Shown here: positions 50,245 to 57,788 of the stretch, in pieces
Layout of the letters: the number at the start of each line of letters is the position of its first letter
How positions within the stretch are numbered: position 1 is the first letter of the stretch
Origin: Mesorhizobium hawassense
GTDB lineage: Bacteria; Pseudomonadota; Alphaproteobacteria; Rhizobiales; Rhizobiaceae
Length of the DNA stretch: 64,000 nt
Assembly (NCBI RefSeq): GCF_003289945.1
Contig: NZ_QMBP01000005.1
Span: 1 to 64,000 of the forward strand
Direction of reading: 5' to 3'
Notes under the pieces: generated by a model
Database searches by the model: none
Seen by the model: only the letters and a program-made list of their open reading frames with translations
Told to the model about the DNA's origin: nothing
Position numbers and translations under genes: made by a program

Positions 50245-51342
50245 ATGGCAGAAAAGACGCAACCCACCAGAGACGGCGCCCCTGTCGCGTCCGAAATGGC
50301 GACGATGCCGGGCTGGGTCGACGAAGGCTGGATACTGCTGAAGGAAAGCGTCACCGGCTACATCAACGACAATGCGCTGAGCCACGGCGCGGCAATGGCC
50401 TTTTACGCCACCACGTCGCTGGCGCCGATCCTGCTGATCGTCGTTGCGATCGCCGGCTTCGTCATCGGCAACGATGCCGCCCAGCTTGCGCTGTCGGCCG
50501 AGATATCCGGCGTCATGGGCCCGCAGAGCGCAGACCTGCTCAAGGCCACGATCGAGACCGCCGCGCATCGCTGGTCGGGAACGCTTGCCACGCTGATCGG
50601 GCTGGTGACGCTGTTCATCACCGCGTCGGGCGTCTTCGGCGAGATGCAGCAGTCGCTGAACGAGATCTGGAAGGTGAAGCCCAACGGCGTGTCGCTGACG
50701 CGCATGGTCAGGGCAAGGGCAGCGAGCCTCGGCCTTGTCGGCGCGCTCGGCTTCCTGCTGCTGGTCTCGCTTGCCGCCAGCACCGCGATCTCGGCGCTGG
50801 GCGAAATCATCAACCGCGGCCTGCCCTTCGGCGAACTGATCGTCAGCGCCATCAACACGGCCGTCTCGTTCCTGCTGATCGCGTTGCTCTTCGCCGCGAT
50901 CTACAAGGTGTTGCCGGACCGGACGCTGAAATGGCGCGATGTCGGCATCGGCGCGCTGGTCACGGCGCTGCTCTTCACCATCGGCAAGTCGCTGATCGGC
51001 TGGTACATCGGCACCAGCGCCATCGCCACCTCATACGGCGCGGCCGGCGCGCTGATGGTGGTGCTGGTCTGGGTCTACTACTCGGCGCAGATTTTCCTCT
51101 TCGGCGCCGAGATCACGCGCGCCTATTCGGTGCGCCGCGGCAGCCGGCGCGATCTGGCGCCGGTGGTGGCGAGAGCGAATGACCGGGCTGCAGCCAAGCC
51201 CAGCGCAACGATGCCCGTAGCCGCAGCCGGTGTTGGCCCGCGGGCGCCGCGGGCGTCGGCATTTGATAAGACCGGCATATGGATTGTCGTCAGCAGCCTG
51301 ATGACGCTGCTGGTGGCGGGATATGTGCGCCGCGGGGACTGA
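50245..51342 (+). CDS. YihY/virulence factor BrkB family membrane protein
   Basis: A 365-residue inner-membrane protein with six hydrophobic segments. Family segments: 'GAAMAFYATTSLAPILLIVVAIAGF', 'SLNEIWKVKP' and 'AGALMVVLVWVYYSAQIFLFGAEITRAY'. Once called RNase BN, the family has no proven enzymatic role; transport is suspected. The C terminus is an Ala/Arg-rich tail followed by one more hydrophobic segment, 'WIVVSSLMTLLVAGYV', which is unusual for the family. An EcfG-like site lies upstream. Confidence 0.88.
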   Translation: MAEKTQPTRDGAPVASEMATMPGWVDEGWILLKESVTGYINDNALSHGAAMAFYATTSLAPILLIVVAIAGFVIGNDAAQLALSAEISGVMGPQSADLLKATIETAAHRWSGTLATLIGLVTLFITASGVFGEMQQSLNEIWKVKPNGVSLTRMVRARAASLGLVGALGFLLLVSLAASTAISALGEIINRGLPFGELIVSAINTAVSFLLIALLFAAIYKVLPDRTLKWRDVGIGALVTALLFTIGKSLIGWYIGTSAIATSYGAAGALMVVLVWVYYSAQIFLFGAEITRAYSVRRGSRRDLAPVVARANDRAAAKPSATMPVAAAGVGPRAPRASAFDKTGIWIVVSSLMTLLVAGYVRRGD

Positions 51343-51357
51343 AGCCGTGAAGCCGTT

Positions 51358-51570
51358 CTATTTCCGCTCTTCCCGCCTCTTCTCGATCTCGTAGGAAAGC
51401 CAGCGGCAGAACATGCCGATGATCGAGGCGGCGGCTCCGCCGAGCAGGCAGGCGATCAGAATTGAGCTTTTCGAGGCGCTCTCCCAACTGACGGTCGCGA
51501 GCAGGATAACGCTCACCGTGGAGATCACGTAGCCTGTGCCTTTGAGCAGATGGAGCGACGACCTGGTCAT
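51358..51570 (-). CDS. Small two-span membrane protein
   Basis: A 70-residue protein with two hydrophobic helices ('GYVISTVSVILLATVSW' and 'SILIACLLGGAAASIIGMFC') and a basic C terminus. The ATG at 51570 has GGAAGG upstream; the longer frame upstream lacks any start signal. Function unknown. It is convergent with yihY. Confidence 0.65.
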   Translation of the reverse strand: MTRSSLHLLKGTGYVISTVSVILLATVSWESASKSSILIACLLGGAAASIIGMFCRWLSYEIEKRREERK

Positions 51571-51676
51571 GCTGGGTTGCCTTCCAGATGGAATAATCAA
51601 ATCCTGGTCCGGTTCCATTCGCCCTACAGGCAACGGCCGCCGCCATTCGATTGAGCGATGCGTGGGAACCAACGGC

Positions 51677-51707
51677 AACGAGCCCCGGTGACCCGCCGGG
51701 GCTCGTT
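51677..51707 (-). terminator. Hairpin terminator after the yciF-like gene
   Basis: A 12-bp stem (AACGAGCCCCGG and its complement) with a 7-nt loop lies 44 bp downstream of the DUF892 gene stop. The T-tract on the minus strand is poor. Confidence 0.5.
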
Positions 51708-51751
51708 AAAAGCTGGGCCGAAGAGAAAGTCCGGCCGTCGACTGACCGCGA

Positions 51752-52264
51752 TTATGCGGCTTCGGCCGCGAGGTTGACGGCCGATTCGGCAAGCTTGGTC
51801 AGCGCGACGTCCGTCTCCTTCTCTTCACTCAGCGTCTTGTCGAGCAAGGTGACCGCTTCGGTCAGGCCGAGCTCCTGCGCCCAGGTCCTGAGCGTGCCGT
51901 AGCGCGAAATCTCGTAATGCTCGACGGCTTGGGCGGCGGCCAGGAGACCGGCATCGAGCGAAGGCGAGCCCTTGTATTCGTCCATGATCTCGGCGCCTTC
52001 CTCGGTGATGCCCATGATGGCGGCGCAGGTCTTGCCTACCGGCTTCTTGTCGATCACCTCGAAGACCTCCTCGAGACGCGCGACATGTTCCTCGGTCTGG
52101 GTGCGATGCTTTTCGAAGGCTGCCCTCAACGCGTCGTCCTGCGCGGCCTTCGCCATCTTGGGCAGCGTGGCGAGAATCTTCTTCTCGGCGAAATAGATGT
52201 CCTTCAGCGTGTCGTGGAAAAGTTCGTTCAGGCCTTTGTTCGAGGCCGCTTTCGTCGTCGCCAT
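51752..52264 (-). CDS. YciE/YciF (DUF892) ferritin-like protein
   Basis: A 170-residue ferritin-like four-helix protein. 'LFHDTLKDIYFAEKKILATLPKMAKAA' with Glu, and the 'EHYEISRYGTLRTWAQELG' helix carry the conserved Glu/His residues that could form a di-iron site. E. coli YciF is a stress-induced protein of the same group. The ATG at 52264 matches family length. An EcfG-like promoter lies 35-59 bp upstream. Confidence 0.88.
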   Translation of the reverse strand: MATTKAASNKGLNELFHDTLKDIYFAEKKILATLPKMAKAAQDDALRAAFEKHRTQTEEHVARLEEVFEVIDKKPVGKTCAAIMGITEEGAEIMDEYKGSPSLDAGLLAAAQAVEHYEISRYGTLRTWAQELGLTEAVTLLDKTLSEEKETDVALTKLAESAVNLAAEAA

Positions 52265-52298
52265 TTCCGCATCTCCTGGCTGGGGTTGGATCACTACC

Positions 52299-52323
52299 AA
52301 CACGAAGTCACGGGACTTGTTCC
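52299..52323 (-). promoter_or_regulatory. EcfG-like promoter of the yciF-like gene
   Basis: On the minus strand GGAAC-N16-TGTT, 35-59 bp upstream of the ATG at 52264. This agrees with stress induction of this family. Confidence 0.5.
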
Positions 52324-52518
52324 ACCAAGAAAATCCGTGCGCGCCTGGCTGCAAATGATCAATTGGCATTTTGACCTGGGCGAAGGTTCGGACGCCGCGG
52401 ATTCTCCGGTATGCGCGGAGCTGCTCGCCTTTGCATTTCTTTGATTTCGTTTGGAACTTTTTGCCAGGGCAAGCGCTGTTCAAAGCAGTTGTTTCTAAAA
52501 CTGGCAGGGAGTAAGCAA

Positions 52519-52812
52519 ATGAATACCAAAATGCTTTGCATGAGCGCGATCGTGTTTTCACTCGCCACCGGCGCGGCGATGGCCAGCAGTGCCAAGGGCA
52601 CGTCGGCACTGGACGACCCGCAAAAGATGTCGCCCTTCTTCACCGACGCCGGCATGAAGACGATGAGATCCGGCGACGAGTTCAAGAAGGCCTGGCTGGC
52701 CATGACCGAGGAAGACCGCACCTCGATCAAGAAGGACTGCGGTGACGACACCATCGCCAAGCAGCACGACGATTTCTGCAAGATGACCAAGCAACTCGGG
52801 GGCGCCAACTGA
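52519..52812 (+). CDS. Small secreted hypothetical protein
   Basis: A 97-residue protein with a signal peptide (cut after 'GAAMA', about residue 22). The mature part is helical with two cysteines ('KKDCGDD', 'DDFCKMT') near the C terminus. GGGAG is placed before the ATG. Function unknown. The frame continues upstream of the signal peptide without a start. Confidence 0.75.
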   Translation: MNTKMLCMSAIVFSLATGAAMASSAKGTSALDDPQKMSPFFTDAGMKTMRSGDEFKKAWLAMTEEDRTSIKKDCGDDTIAKQHDDFCKMTKQLGGAN

Positions 52813-52836
52813 CGATGCCAGCCGATCGGTGGTAAG

Positions 52837-52866
52837 GAACGGCGGCTGTCTCGGCCGCCGTTTCTG
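52837..52866 (+). terminator. Intrinsic terminator
   Basis: AACGGCGGC / GCCGCCGTT (52838-52862) with a 7-nt loop and TTTCT after it, 25 bp behind the secreted-protein gene. The following 160 bp up to the cspA promoter show no gene. Confidence 0.65.
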
Positions 52867-53030
52867 TACGCGGAAAGGCGCGGCCCGGGATGCCAGAGCC
52901 GCCGCCGCGCATCAGCAGCCGGCAATCTGGCGCGGGCCGCGCGCAGCTGTCGCGGGGAGGCGGCGCGGGAATGTCGAGCGCCCGCCCTAAGCCGTTGTAC
53001 GAGGCGTACGGAAATATTACGCGGCCTTAC

Positions 53031-53059
53031 CTTGCCGTGAATGAAATCGAGCGCTATAT
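53031..53059 (+). promoter_or_regulatory. Sigma-70 promoter of cspA and long 5' leader
   Basis: CTTGCC-N17-CTATAT, one mismatch from the alphaproteobacterial housekeeping consensus. It predicts a leader of about 130 nt before the cspA start, as is typical for cold-shock mRNAs, which use the leader for temperature control. Confidence 0.65.
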
Positions 53060-53196
53060 ATCCGCTATCGATCTTGTTGAATGAACGTTGTTTTTCGGGC
53101 GCTGCCCTGACGATTTTTCCTCTCAATTTCGAAGATTGTGACGTCCGGCGAGTGAGCCGGGCGGAAAGATTTGGCGTCGATTTGAAAGGAAATCGC

Positions 53197-53406
53197 ATGA
53201 CTACTGGAACAGTAAAGTTCTTCAACGCAACCAAAGGCTTCGGTTTCATCGAGCAGGGCAATGGGCAGCCTGACGTGTTCGTCCATATTTCGGCGGTTGA
53301 GCGCGCTGGCATGCGTTCGCTGGTCGAGGGCCAGAAGGTGAGCTTCGATGTCGTCAAGGATAACCGCAGCGGCAAGAGCGCGGCGGAAAACCTCCAGGCG
53401 GCCTGA
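53197..53406 (+). CDS. cspA: Cold-shock protein, CspA family
   Basis: A 69-residue cold-shock protein that binds single-stranded RNA and DNA. RNP1 is 'KGFGFI' and RNP2 'VFVHIS'. The ATG at 53197 with AAGGA upstream gives the standard length. A strong TTCG-loop terminator follows. The next gene (53529) is a small basic protein often found after cspA in rhizobia. Confidence 0.95.
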   Translation: MTTGTVKFFNATKGFGFIEQGNGQPDVFVHISAVERAGMRSLVEGQKVSFDVVKDNRSGKSAAENLQAA

Positions 53407-53480
53407 ACCCAGGTGGCCTAAACCATGCGTCGGCGCCCTTGATCACGGATGTACTGACATCGGCGCCGAGGTTTTGAGGG

Positions 53481-53507
53481 AAGGTCGGGTTCGCCCGGCC
53501 TTTTTCA
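53481..53507 (+). terminator. Intrinsic terminator after cspA
   Basis: AAGGTCGGG-TTCG-CCCGGCCTT, a stem with a stable TTCG tetraloop, ends in a T-tract. It is 75 bp after the cspA stop and 22 bp before the next gene's start, so some read-through is likely. Confidence 0.85.
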
Positions 53508-53528
53508 TTTTGCACAGCGAGGTAACAC

Positions 53529-53723
53529 ATGGCTGAGATGAATGTGTTCAAGCCGAAAGGCGACGCCAAGAACGACGCCACCACGAAAACCGCGCGCGCC
53601 ATCATCGATGGCGAGTCGGCAGCCAGGATTGCAAAGACCGCGCGTCTTCGCGAGGCCCGGCTGGCGCAAGGATCGATCGAAGAGGCGCCAAGAAAAGCGA
53701 AGAAAAAGGTGGCAGGCAAGTAA
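53529..53723 (+). CDS. Small basic protein downstream of cspA
   Basis: A 64-residue protein rich in Ala, Lys and Arg ('TARAIIDGESAARIAKTARLREARLAQ' region). I know similar proteins next to cspA in other rhizobia, of unknown function. A helical basic protein of this kind could bind nucleic acid. The start has a GAGG site upstream in the sequence after the terminator. Confidence 0.75.
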   Translation: MAEMNVFKPKGDAKNDATTKTARAIIDGESAARIAKTARLREARLAQGSIEEAPRKAKKKVAGK

Positions 53724-53959
53724 GCCTGGCCTTCCGATCCTGCCGCCTTCAGGCGCGGTCCGCGCATCTTCGGAGATGTCGGAGCGGTCACCGTCACATC
53801 GGGCGATCAAGGCAATTGGTTCCGAAGGGGCTGACCTTGCCGATGTTCACGATGAACTTGAGCTCATGCTTGGGCCAATGCCCATCGGGCAGAGCCGATC
53901 GCGCTTCGCGTGGCAGGTCGCGACATCAGCGGCGATCATCGTGCCGAACGGGTCTTGCG

Positions 53960-54034
53960 TCACCGGAAGCCGAGGAAGCCCAATATGAAAAGGACGATGA
54001 CGACCGCTCCGACGAGCCAAATGATGTTGTTCAT
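53960..54034 (-). CDS. 24-residue membrane microprotein
   Basis: A 24-residue peptide made almost entirely of one hydrophobic helix, starting 'MNNIIWLVGAVVIVLFILG'. GGAGA is placed 5 nt before its ATG. Its size is far below standard gene-calling limits. I have an impression of near-identical peptides in other rhizobia. The flanking regions 53724-53959 and 54035-54258 show no other gene. Confidence 0.55.
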   Translation of the reverse strand: MNNIIWLVGAVVIVLFILGFLGFR

Positions 54035-54258
54035 GTCTTCTCTCCAATGTTTGAGCGCCGCGTAGCCGCTGAAGTCGATTCCTGCGGCGACGCGCAGCTT
54101 GTCCCCTTCAACCAACGGGAGCAGGTTGCTTGCGTTCCCGCCTTCGGCCCACGGTCCAGCGCGCATCGGACCGAAGTCTTAGCGGCGGCCGTCACGGCCG
54201 TTCTTGGCAGTCGATACGGCGGACAGATGGCGTGCCGCTTTCGCTATGCAGTCGTGGT

Positions 54259-54855
54259 CTAGATCCAGAAGTCCAGGATTTCATCCACGGGAGCGACCTC
54301 GACGTGATGAGAGTATCGTTTGGTGAATAGCCTGAGGATGCTCTCATAGGCTTCGTCGGAGGTGCTGCAGATCGCGTCTGCGGCTAGGACCGTGCGGAAG
54401 CCGAAATCGATGGCTCCGAGCAGCGTGGCCAGGACGCACATGTCGGCCTCGCCGCCACTGACGATCAGGGTGTCGACATGGTCTGCGGTCAGTGCGCGTC
54501 GCAACGTTTCGCCGAACCACGGCGAATAGACGGGTTTGTCGAACTGGAGTGCTGGCGGGACGAAGACCTGCAATTCCTGCGCCAGTTCAATGATTTCGGC
54601 TCCGGCATTTTCCAGCGTCATCTCGCTCCAGCGTTCGTAGTAGCTTCGCCATTGGCCATGTCCGTCTCCGGGACGCCGCGCGGGAATGAACCGCGTGAAG
54701 ATGGTTCGCGGCGGCCTCTTTTCGATAAGCCGGACCACTTTAGGCAGGGTCTGGGGAAACCACTCGACCGCCCATGGCCCTGGAGGCATGAACATGCGTT
54801 GCATGTCGACGCAGATATGCATCGCGTTCAATGGGATAGGGCGAGAGATAGGCAT
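54259..54855 (-). CDS. Isochorismatase family cysteine hydrolase
   Basis: A 198-residue isochorismatase-superfamily protein. The first aspartate is in 'HICVDMQRMF', the nucleophile is Cys in 'SGGEADMCVLATLLGAIDFG', and a lysine is in 'FDKPVYSPWFGE'. The ATG at 54855 is preferred; a TTG at 54879 overlapping the pyrophosphatase gene is possible. It follows ppa on the same strand by 13 bp and probably shares its promoter. It has a longer insertion (residues 55-85) than typical nicotinamidases. Substrate unknown. Confidence 0.8.
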   Translation of the reverse strand: MPISRPIPLNAMHICVDMQRMFMPPGPWAVEWFPQTLPKVVRLIEKRPPRTIFTRFIPARRPGDGHGQWRSYYERWSEMTLENAGAEIIELAQELQVFVPPALQFDKPVYSPWFGETLRRALTADHVDTLIVSGGEADMCVLATLLGAIDFGFRTVLAADAICSTSDEAYESILRLFTKRYSHHVEVAPVDEILDFWI

Positions 54856-54868
54856 AGGCTGCGCGCGC

Positions 54869-55408
54869 TCAGCCAGCAAATTTGCGTTTGAAGGATTTCA
54901 TCCCCTTCTTCAGCGACGTCCGCGCCTCGGCGGCATCCTGCCAGCCCTTGACCTTGATTTTCTTGCCGGTGCCGAGCACCGAAGAAAGGAAGAACTGCTC
55001 GATCTCGCGGCGAAGCTCCCCGGGCACATCGGCCGCTGCCACCGGCTCATCCGGCGCGTCTTCCTTGCGCGGGCAGAAGATGAACCTGTCGTTGCGGACC
55101 TTCGAGCCGTCGGGATCGCGCTGCCTCAGTCTCAAGGCGCCGAGCAAGTCGCATTTTATGACCACGCCCGGCGCCGTGGCGGCCTGATGGATGACCAGTC
55201 CGTCCAGCGGGTCACCATCGTCCCCTAGGGTCGAAGGCACGAAGCCCCAGTCGTACGGATAGGTGTTTCCGACGGGAAGAGGGCGGGAATATTCGAACAC
55301 GCCTGTTTTCGGCTCATAGGCCAGCTTTACGGCGGAGCCGCGGGGTGTTTCCACGACGACGCGAAACAGCTTGCGGCTCGTCGTGGGAAGTTTCGAATAA
55401 TTGGTCAT
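54869..55408 (-). CDS. ppa: Inorganic pyrophosphatase, family I-like
   Basis: A 179-residue soluble inorganic pyrophosphatase. The family signature 'TLGDDGDPLDGLV' and a second acidic stretch 'RQRDPDGSKVRND' hold the metal-binding aspartates. It differs from standard bacterial Ppa enough ('RKLFRVVVETPRGSAVKLAYEP' start) to suggest a second, stress-linked isozyme rather than the housekeeping one. The ATG at 55408 is chosen by homology. It has an EcfG-like promoter 36-60 bp upstream. Confidence 0.82.
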   Translation of the reverse strand: MTNYSKLPTTSRKLFRVVVETPRGSAVKLAYEPKTGVFEYSRPLPVGNTYPYDWGFVPSTLGDDGDPLDGLVIHQAATAPGVVIKCDLLGALRLRQRDPDGSKVRNDRFIFCPRKEDAPDEPVAAADVPGELRREIEQFFLSSVLGTGKKIKVKGWQDAAEARTSLKKGMKSFKRKFAG

Positions 55409-55443
55409 AGCGCACCGCAAACCGCCAAAGTGATGCCAACTTG

Positions 55444-55468
55444 AACCTCTGAAACGGCTGAATGTTCC
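55444..55468 (-). promoter_or_regulatory. EcfG-like promoter of the pyrophosphatase gene
   Basis: GGAAC-N16-GGTT on the minus strand. It lies between the pyrophosphatase gene and the csbD terminator. Confidence 0.45.
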
Positions 55469-55487
55469 GGCGCCGAGAGCTGCTCGC

Positions 55488-55517
55488 AAAAAAGGGCGCT
55501 GCCGCGCGGCAGCGCCC
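55488..55517 (-). terminator. Intrinsic terminator of csbD
   Basis: GGGCGCTGCCG-CG-CGGCAGCGCCC with six T on the minus strand side. It follows the csbD stop by 20 bp. Confidence 0.85.
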
Positions 55518-55537
55518 TTCGCTTCAGGGCTCGGCTG

Positions 55538-55741
55538 CTACCAGCCCTGCATGCTGTACCAGTCGTCGATGTCGCGGCGTACGCGATCCTTCTCGAGACC
55601 GTAACGCTCCTGGATCTTGCCTTCTAGCTGGTCGCGCTTGCCCGCGATGCGGTCGAGGTCGTCGTCGGTGAGCTTGCCCCACTGTTCCTTGACCTTGCCC
55701 TTCATTTGCTTCCAATTGCCTTCGACGCGGTTCCAATCCAT
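55538..55741 (-). CDS. CsbD family stress protein
   Basis: A 67-residue CsbD-family protein ('WNRVEGNWKQMKGKVKEQWGKLTDDDLDRIAGKRDQL' region). Members are small acidic/basic helical proteins induced by general stress; the biochemical role is unknown. AGGAGG is placed before the ATG. A perfect EcfG promoter (GGAAC-N16-CGTT) lies 31-55 bp upstream, and a strong terminator lies downstream, so this is a single-gene stress unit. Confidence 0.93.
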   Translation of the reverse strand: MDWNRVEGNWKQMKGKVKEQWGKLTDDDLDRIAGKRDQLEGKIQERYGLEKDRVRRDIDDWYSMQGW

Positions 55742-55771
55742 TGCCGGACCTCCTGTTGAACACTGATGGCT

Positions 55772-55796
55772 AACGGCAGCGCGGTCGCGAGGTTCC
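55772..55796 (-). promoter_or_regulatory. EcfG promoter of csbD
   Basis: GGAAC-N16-CGTT on the minus strand, a full match to the consensus for alphaproteobacterial general-stress sigma factors. Confidence 0.65.
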
Positions 55797-55859
55797 TGCC
55801 CAAAAGCTTTTCTCCGGCGTGTCAGACCCAAGATACGGGAGTCCGGCGAGGCTTCATCC

Positions 55860-55964
55860 GGCCGTCGCAATGATCCGGCAAATTAGCAGATGCTGAAGGA
55901 ATGACCTTCCGGTCGGCATGTTCCCAAGACCTCTCTGCCCGGCGCCTGGTCCGGGCTTCTTTTT
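55860..55964 (+). ncRNA. Candidate sRNA ending in a plus-strand terminator
   Basis: A hairpin GCCCGG-N8-CCGGGC (55937-55956) followed by TTCTTTTT is a good intrinsic terminator on the plus strand. All genes from 53960 to 55741 lie on the minus strand, so no plus-strand gene ends here. A short transcript starting somewhere in 55742-55930 is the simplest explanation. The start is a guess. Confidence 0.35.
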
Positions 55965-56123
55965 GGGCGCCGGTTGGAGCGGGTCCGTGGATGGCCACGG
56001 CGTCCTCAAAAATCCGCGAGCGGCGGAACATTCGCCCGGTGCCTTTGTTCTTGCATGCAGGATGGCGCGCAGCCCCGCTCCCCCCGCGAAGACGCGCCAC
56101 CGGACCGGGTCCAGACCCGAGCA

Positions 56124-56157
56124 AGCCCGCCTCGGCCGTCCCTCGCCGGGGCGGGCT
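56124..56157 (+). other. Hairpin in the leader of the HD-domain gene
   Basis: AGCCCGCC (56124-56131) and GGCGGGCT (56150-56157) form an 8-bp stem 27 bp before the ATG at 56184. ATTTG follows, so it could be an attenuator or an unrelated leftover terminator. The remaining 55742-56183 region has no gene beyond the candidate sRNA. Confidence 0.35.
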
Positions 56158-56183
56158 CCATTTGTCAGGAGATCAGAAGGATT

Positions 56184-56597
56184 ATGCTTCATCAGGCAGC
56201 GCAGATCGCTGAGCAGGCCCACAGGGGCCAGAAAGACAAGACCGGCAGACCCTATATCGAACATCTGCGGCGCGTCGCCGATGCGGTTGAAACGCTCGAC
56301 GAAAAGACCGTCGCCTATCTGCATGACGTCGTCGAGAAGGGCGAGGGCTGGAGCCTCGACCGGCTGCACGGCGCCGGCTTCGGCCTGCCGGTGGTGGCGG
56401 CGGTCGATGCGCTGACCAGGCGCATGGACGAGAGCGAGGAAGGCTTCATCTGCCGTGCGATTTCCAATGAACTGGCGCGGCCGGTCAAGAAGGCCGATCT
56501 CAGGGACAATCTGTGGCAGGCTCACCAGGCAGGCATGGCGCCGGACAAGTACGAGACCGGCCTGACGATACTGGATCGTCTCGACACCAGGTCCTGA
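56184..56597 (+). CDS. HD-domain (RelA/SpoT-like) phosphohydrolase-type small protein
   Basis: A 137-residue single HD domain similar to the hydrolase half of RelA/SpoT and to small alarmone hydrolases. Metal-binding residues are visible: His in 'EQAHRGQKDKTGRPYIEH' and His-Asp in 'VAYLHDVVEKG', with Asp in 'KKADLRDN'. The typical HDT motif position reads HDV. Hydrolysis of (p)ppGpp or other nucleotides is possible but unproven. GGAGATCAGAAGG precedes the ATG. Confidence 0.82.
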   Translation: MLHQAAQIAEQAHRGQKDKTGRPYIEHLRRVADAVETLDEKTVAYLHDVVEKGEGWSLDRLHGAGFGLPVVAAVDALTRRMDESEEGFICRAISNELARPVKKADLRDNLWQAHQAGMAPDKYETGLTILDRLDTRS

Positions 56598-56600
56598 GCC

Positions 56601-56777
56601 TCAGTGCCGAGAAGCGATTGCCTTTGCCTCGCGAACCAGTGAGCTCCAATTCAGCCCGATAAGATAGATAAGTTCGAGCGCCTGCGCCTCGCTGATGCCG
56701 GTCTCGTCGACCAGCCGCTTCACGAATTCGTCGAGGCTAGGTTGGTTTTCGTTCCAGACCGGATCCTTGTCAGCCAT
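56601..56777 (-). CDS. DUF3606 small protein
   Basis: A 58-residue protein shorter than common gene-calling limits. Residues 23-50 ('ETGISEAQALELIYLIGLNWSSLVREA') match DUF3606 and resemble the C terminus of the DUF768 protein at 61880. AGGGAAG precedes the ATG, and a perfect EcfG promoter (GGAAC-N16-CGTT) is 21-45 bp upstream. Function unknown. Confidence 0.75.
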   Translation of the reverse strand: MADKDPVWNENQPSLDEFVKRLVDETGISEAQALELIYLIGLNWSSLVREAKAIASRH

Positions 56778-56797
56778 CGCGTCTTCCCTACGGGATC

Positions 56798-56822
56798 AAC
56801 GCGACGTCAGATTGCGAGTTCC
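56798..56822 (-). promoter_or_regulatory. EcfG promoter of the DUF3606 gene
   Basis: GGAAC-N16-CGTT on the minus strand, a full consensus match located directly before a short gene. Confidence 0.65.
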
Positions 56823-56882
56823 GTGTCTCGGCGACGATGATGGCGACCAGGATGGACTTTCGGTCCTTCAACCGGCAACAGG

Positions 56883-57215
56883 CTATCCGTCCAGCTGAAG
56901 CAACTCGGTCGGCAATTCCGCCGACGTCCGCTCCCGCAACGCCTTTTCGAGGTCGTTGCGATTGTCGGGGCCAAGGACCTCGGGCAGGTCGAGCGCCGTC
57001 AGCACGTGCTCGTCGAACTCGATCGGCGCCCCGTAGAGCTGTGAAATCTCCATAACCAGGCTTTCAATGTCCTCGCGTGCGATGTTCTCGGCGAGGTTCT
57101 TCAGCCTGATTTCTTCCGACAATCCGATGATGTTGACGATGCCCTTGGTCCGCAAGGCGTGCTGGACCTTGCAATGGGCGTCATCGCGCAACCGGTTGGA
57201 AAATCGTCGTGACAT
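56883..57215 (-). CDS. Hypothetical protein
   Basis: A 110-residue soluble helical protein. Residues 45-70 ('AREDIESLVMEISQLYGAPIEFDEHVL') look like a compact alpha-helical domain. No family is recognised from memory apart from a general likeness to small rhizobial proteins. GGAGGG is well placed before the ATG. It is followed by the DUF3606 gene's promoter region on the same strand. Confidence 0.7.
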   Translation of the reverse strand: MSRRFSNRLRDDAHCKVQHALRTKGIVNIIGLSEEIRLKNLAENIAREDIESLVMEISQLYGAPIEFDEHVLTALDLPEVLGPDNRNDLEKALRERTSAELPTELLQLDG

Positions 57216-57489
57216 TGGAAAACCCTCCCTTTCGCGGACGGTTTGTCCCTCTGTCCGGCACCATGCGCCTGCAGCCGCTCAATGGCAATACACAAATGTT
57301 AAAACACATAAATAAATCAATGAGTTAGCATAAGGCAACAAATGTGATTTCGTAACATGATGGGGATCGTTAGCGTGCCGCGCTTTTCTCGGTTTGACCG
57401 TTCTTGACGTTTTATGGGGTAAACCCTACTTTTACTCACAGTGAGACACTTACTCATTTGTAGCACTGGTTGTCTTGAGGGTGGCAGGG

Positions 57490-57735
57490 ATGGCGGAGCT
57501 CGAACGGCCGCAAAGGCTGCAGATCATGCTGACGGAAGAGGAATTGGCGGCGCTGGAGAACTGGCGCTTCGAGAAGCGCATGCCGAGCCGTTCGGCAGCG
57601 GTGCGCGAGCTGTTGCGCCGCGGGCTGGCGGTGGAAGGCTTCCTGACCGCCGACGCGGGTACGAAATCGCAGGATTTCGGCGTGATATCGCCGGAAAACA
57701 GGGCTGTTGACGGCCCCAACAACTCAAAGCCGTAG
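57490..57735 (+). CDS. Ribbon-helix-helix-like small regulator
   Basis: An 81-residue protein whose first 50 residues ('RLQIMLTEEELAALENWRFEKRMPSRSAAVRELLRRGL') form a ribbon-helix-helix DNA-binding module. The C terminus is flexible. It lies 53 bp before an HWE histidine kinase gene and may be co-transcribed. The ATG at 57490 was chosen over TTG 57475 because GGCAGGG lies in front. Upstream 57216-57489 is AT-rich and holds its promoter. Confidence 0.75.
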   Translation: MAELERPQRLQIMLTEEELAALENWRFEKRMPSRSAAVRELLRRGLAVEGFLTADAGTKSQDFGVISPENRAVDGPNNSKP

Positions 57736-57788
57736 CGGATGCGATTTCGCCTCGCCATGTTGCCCCGATTTTCACCGGCCCTAATTAA

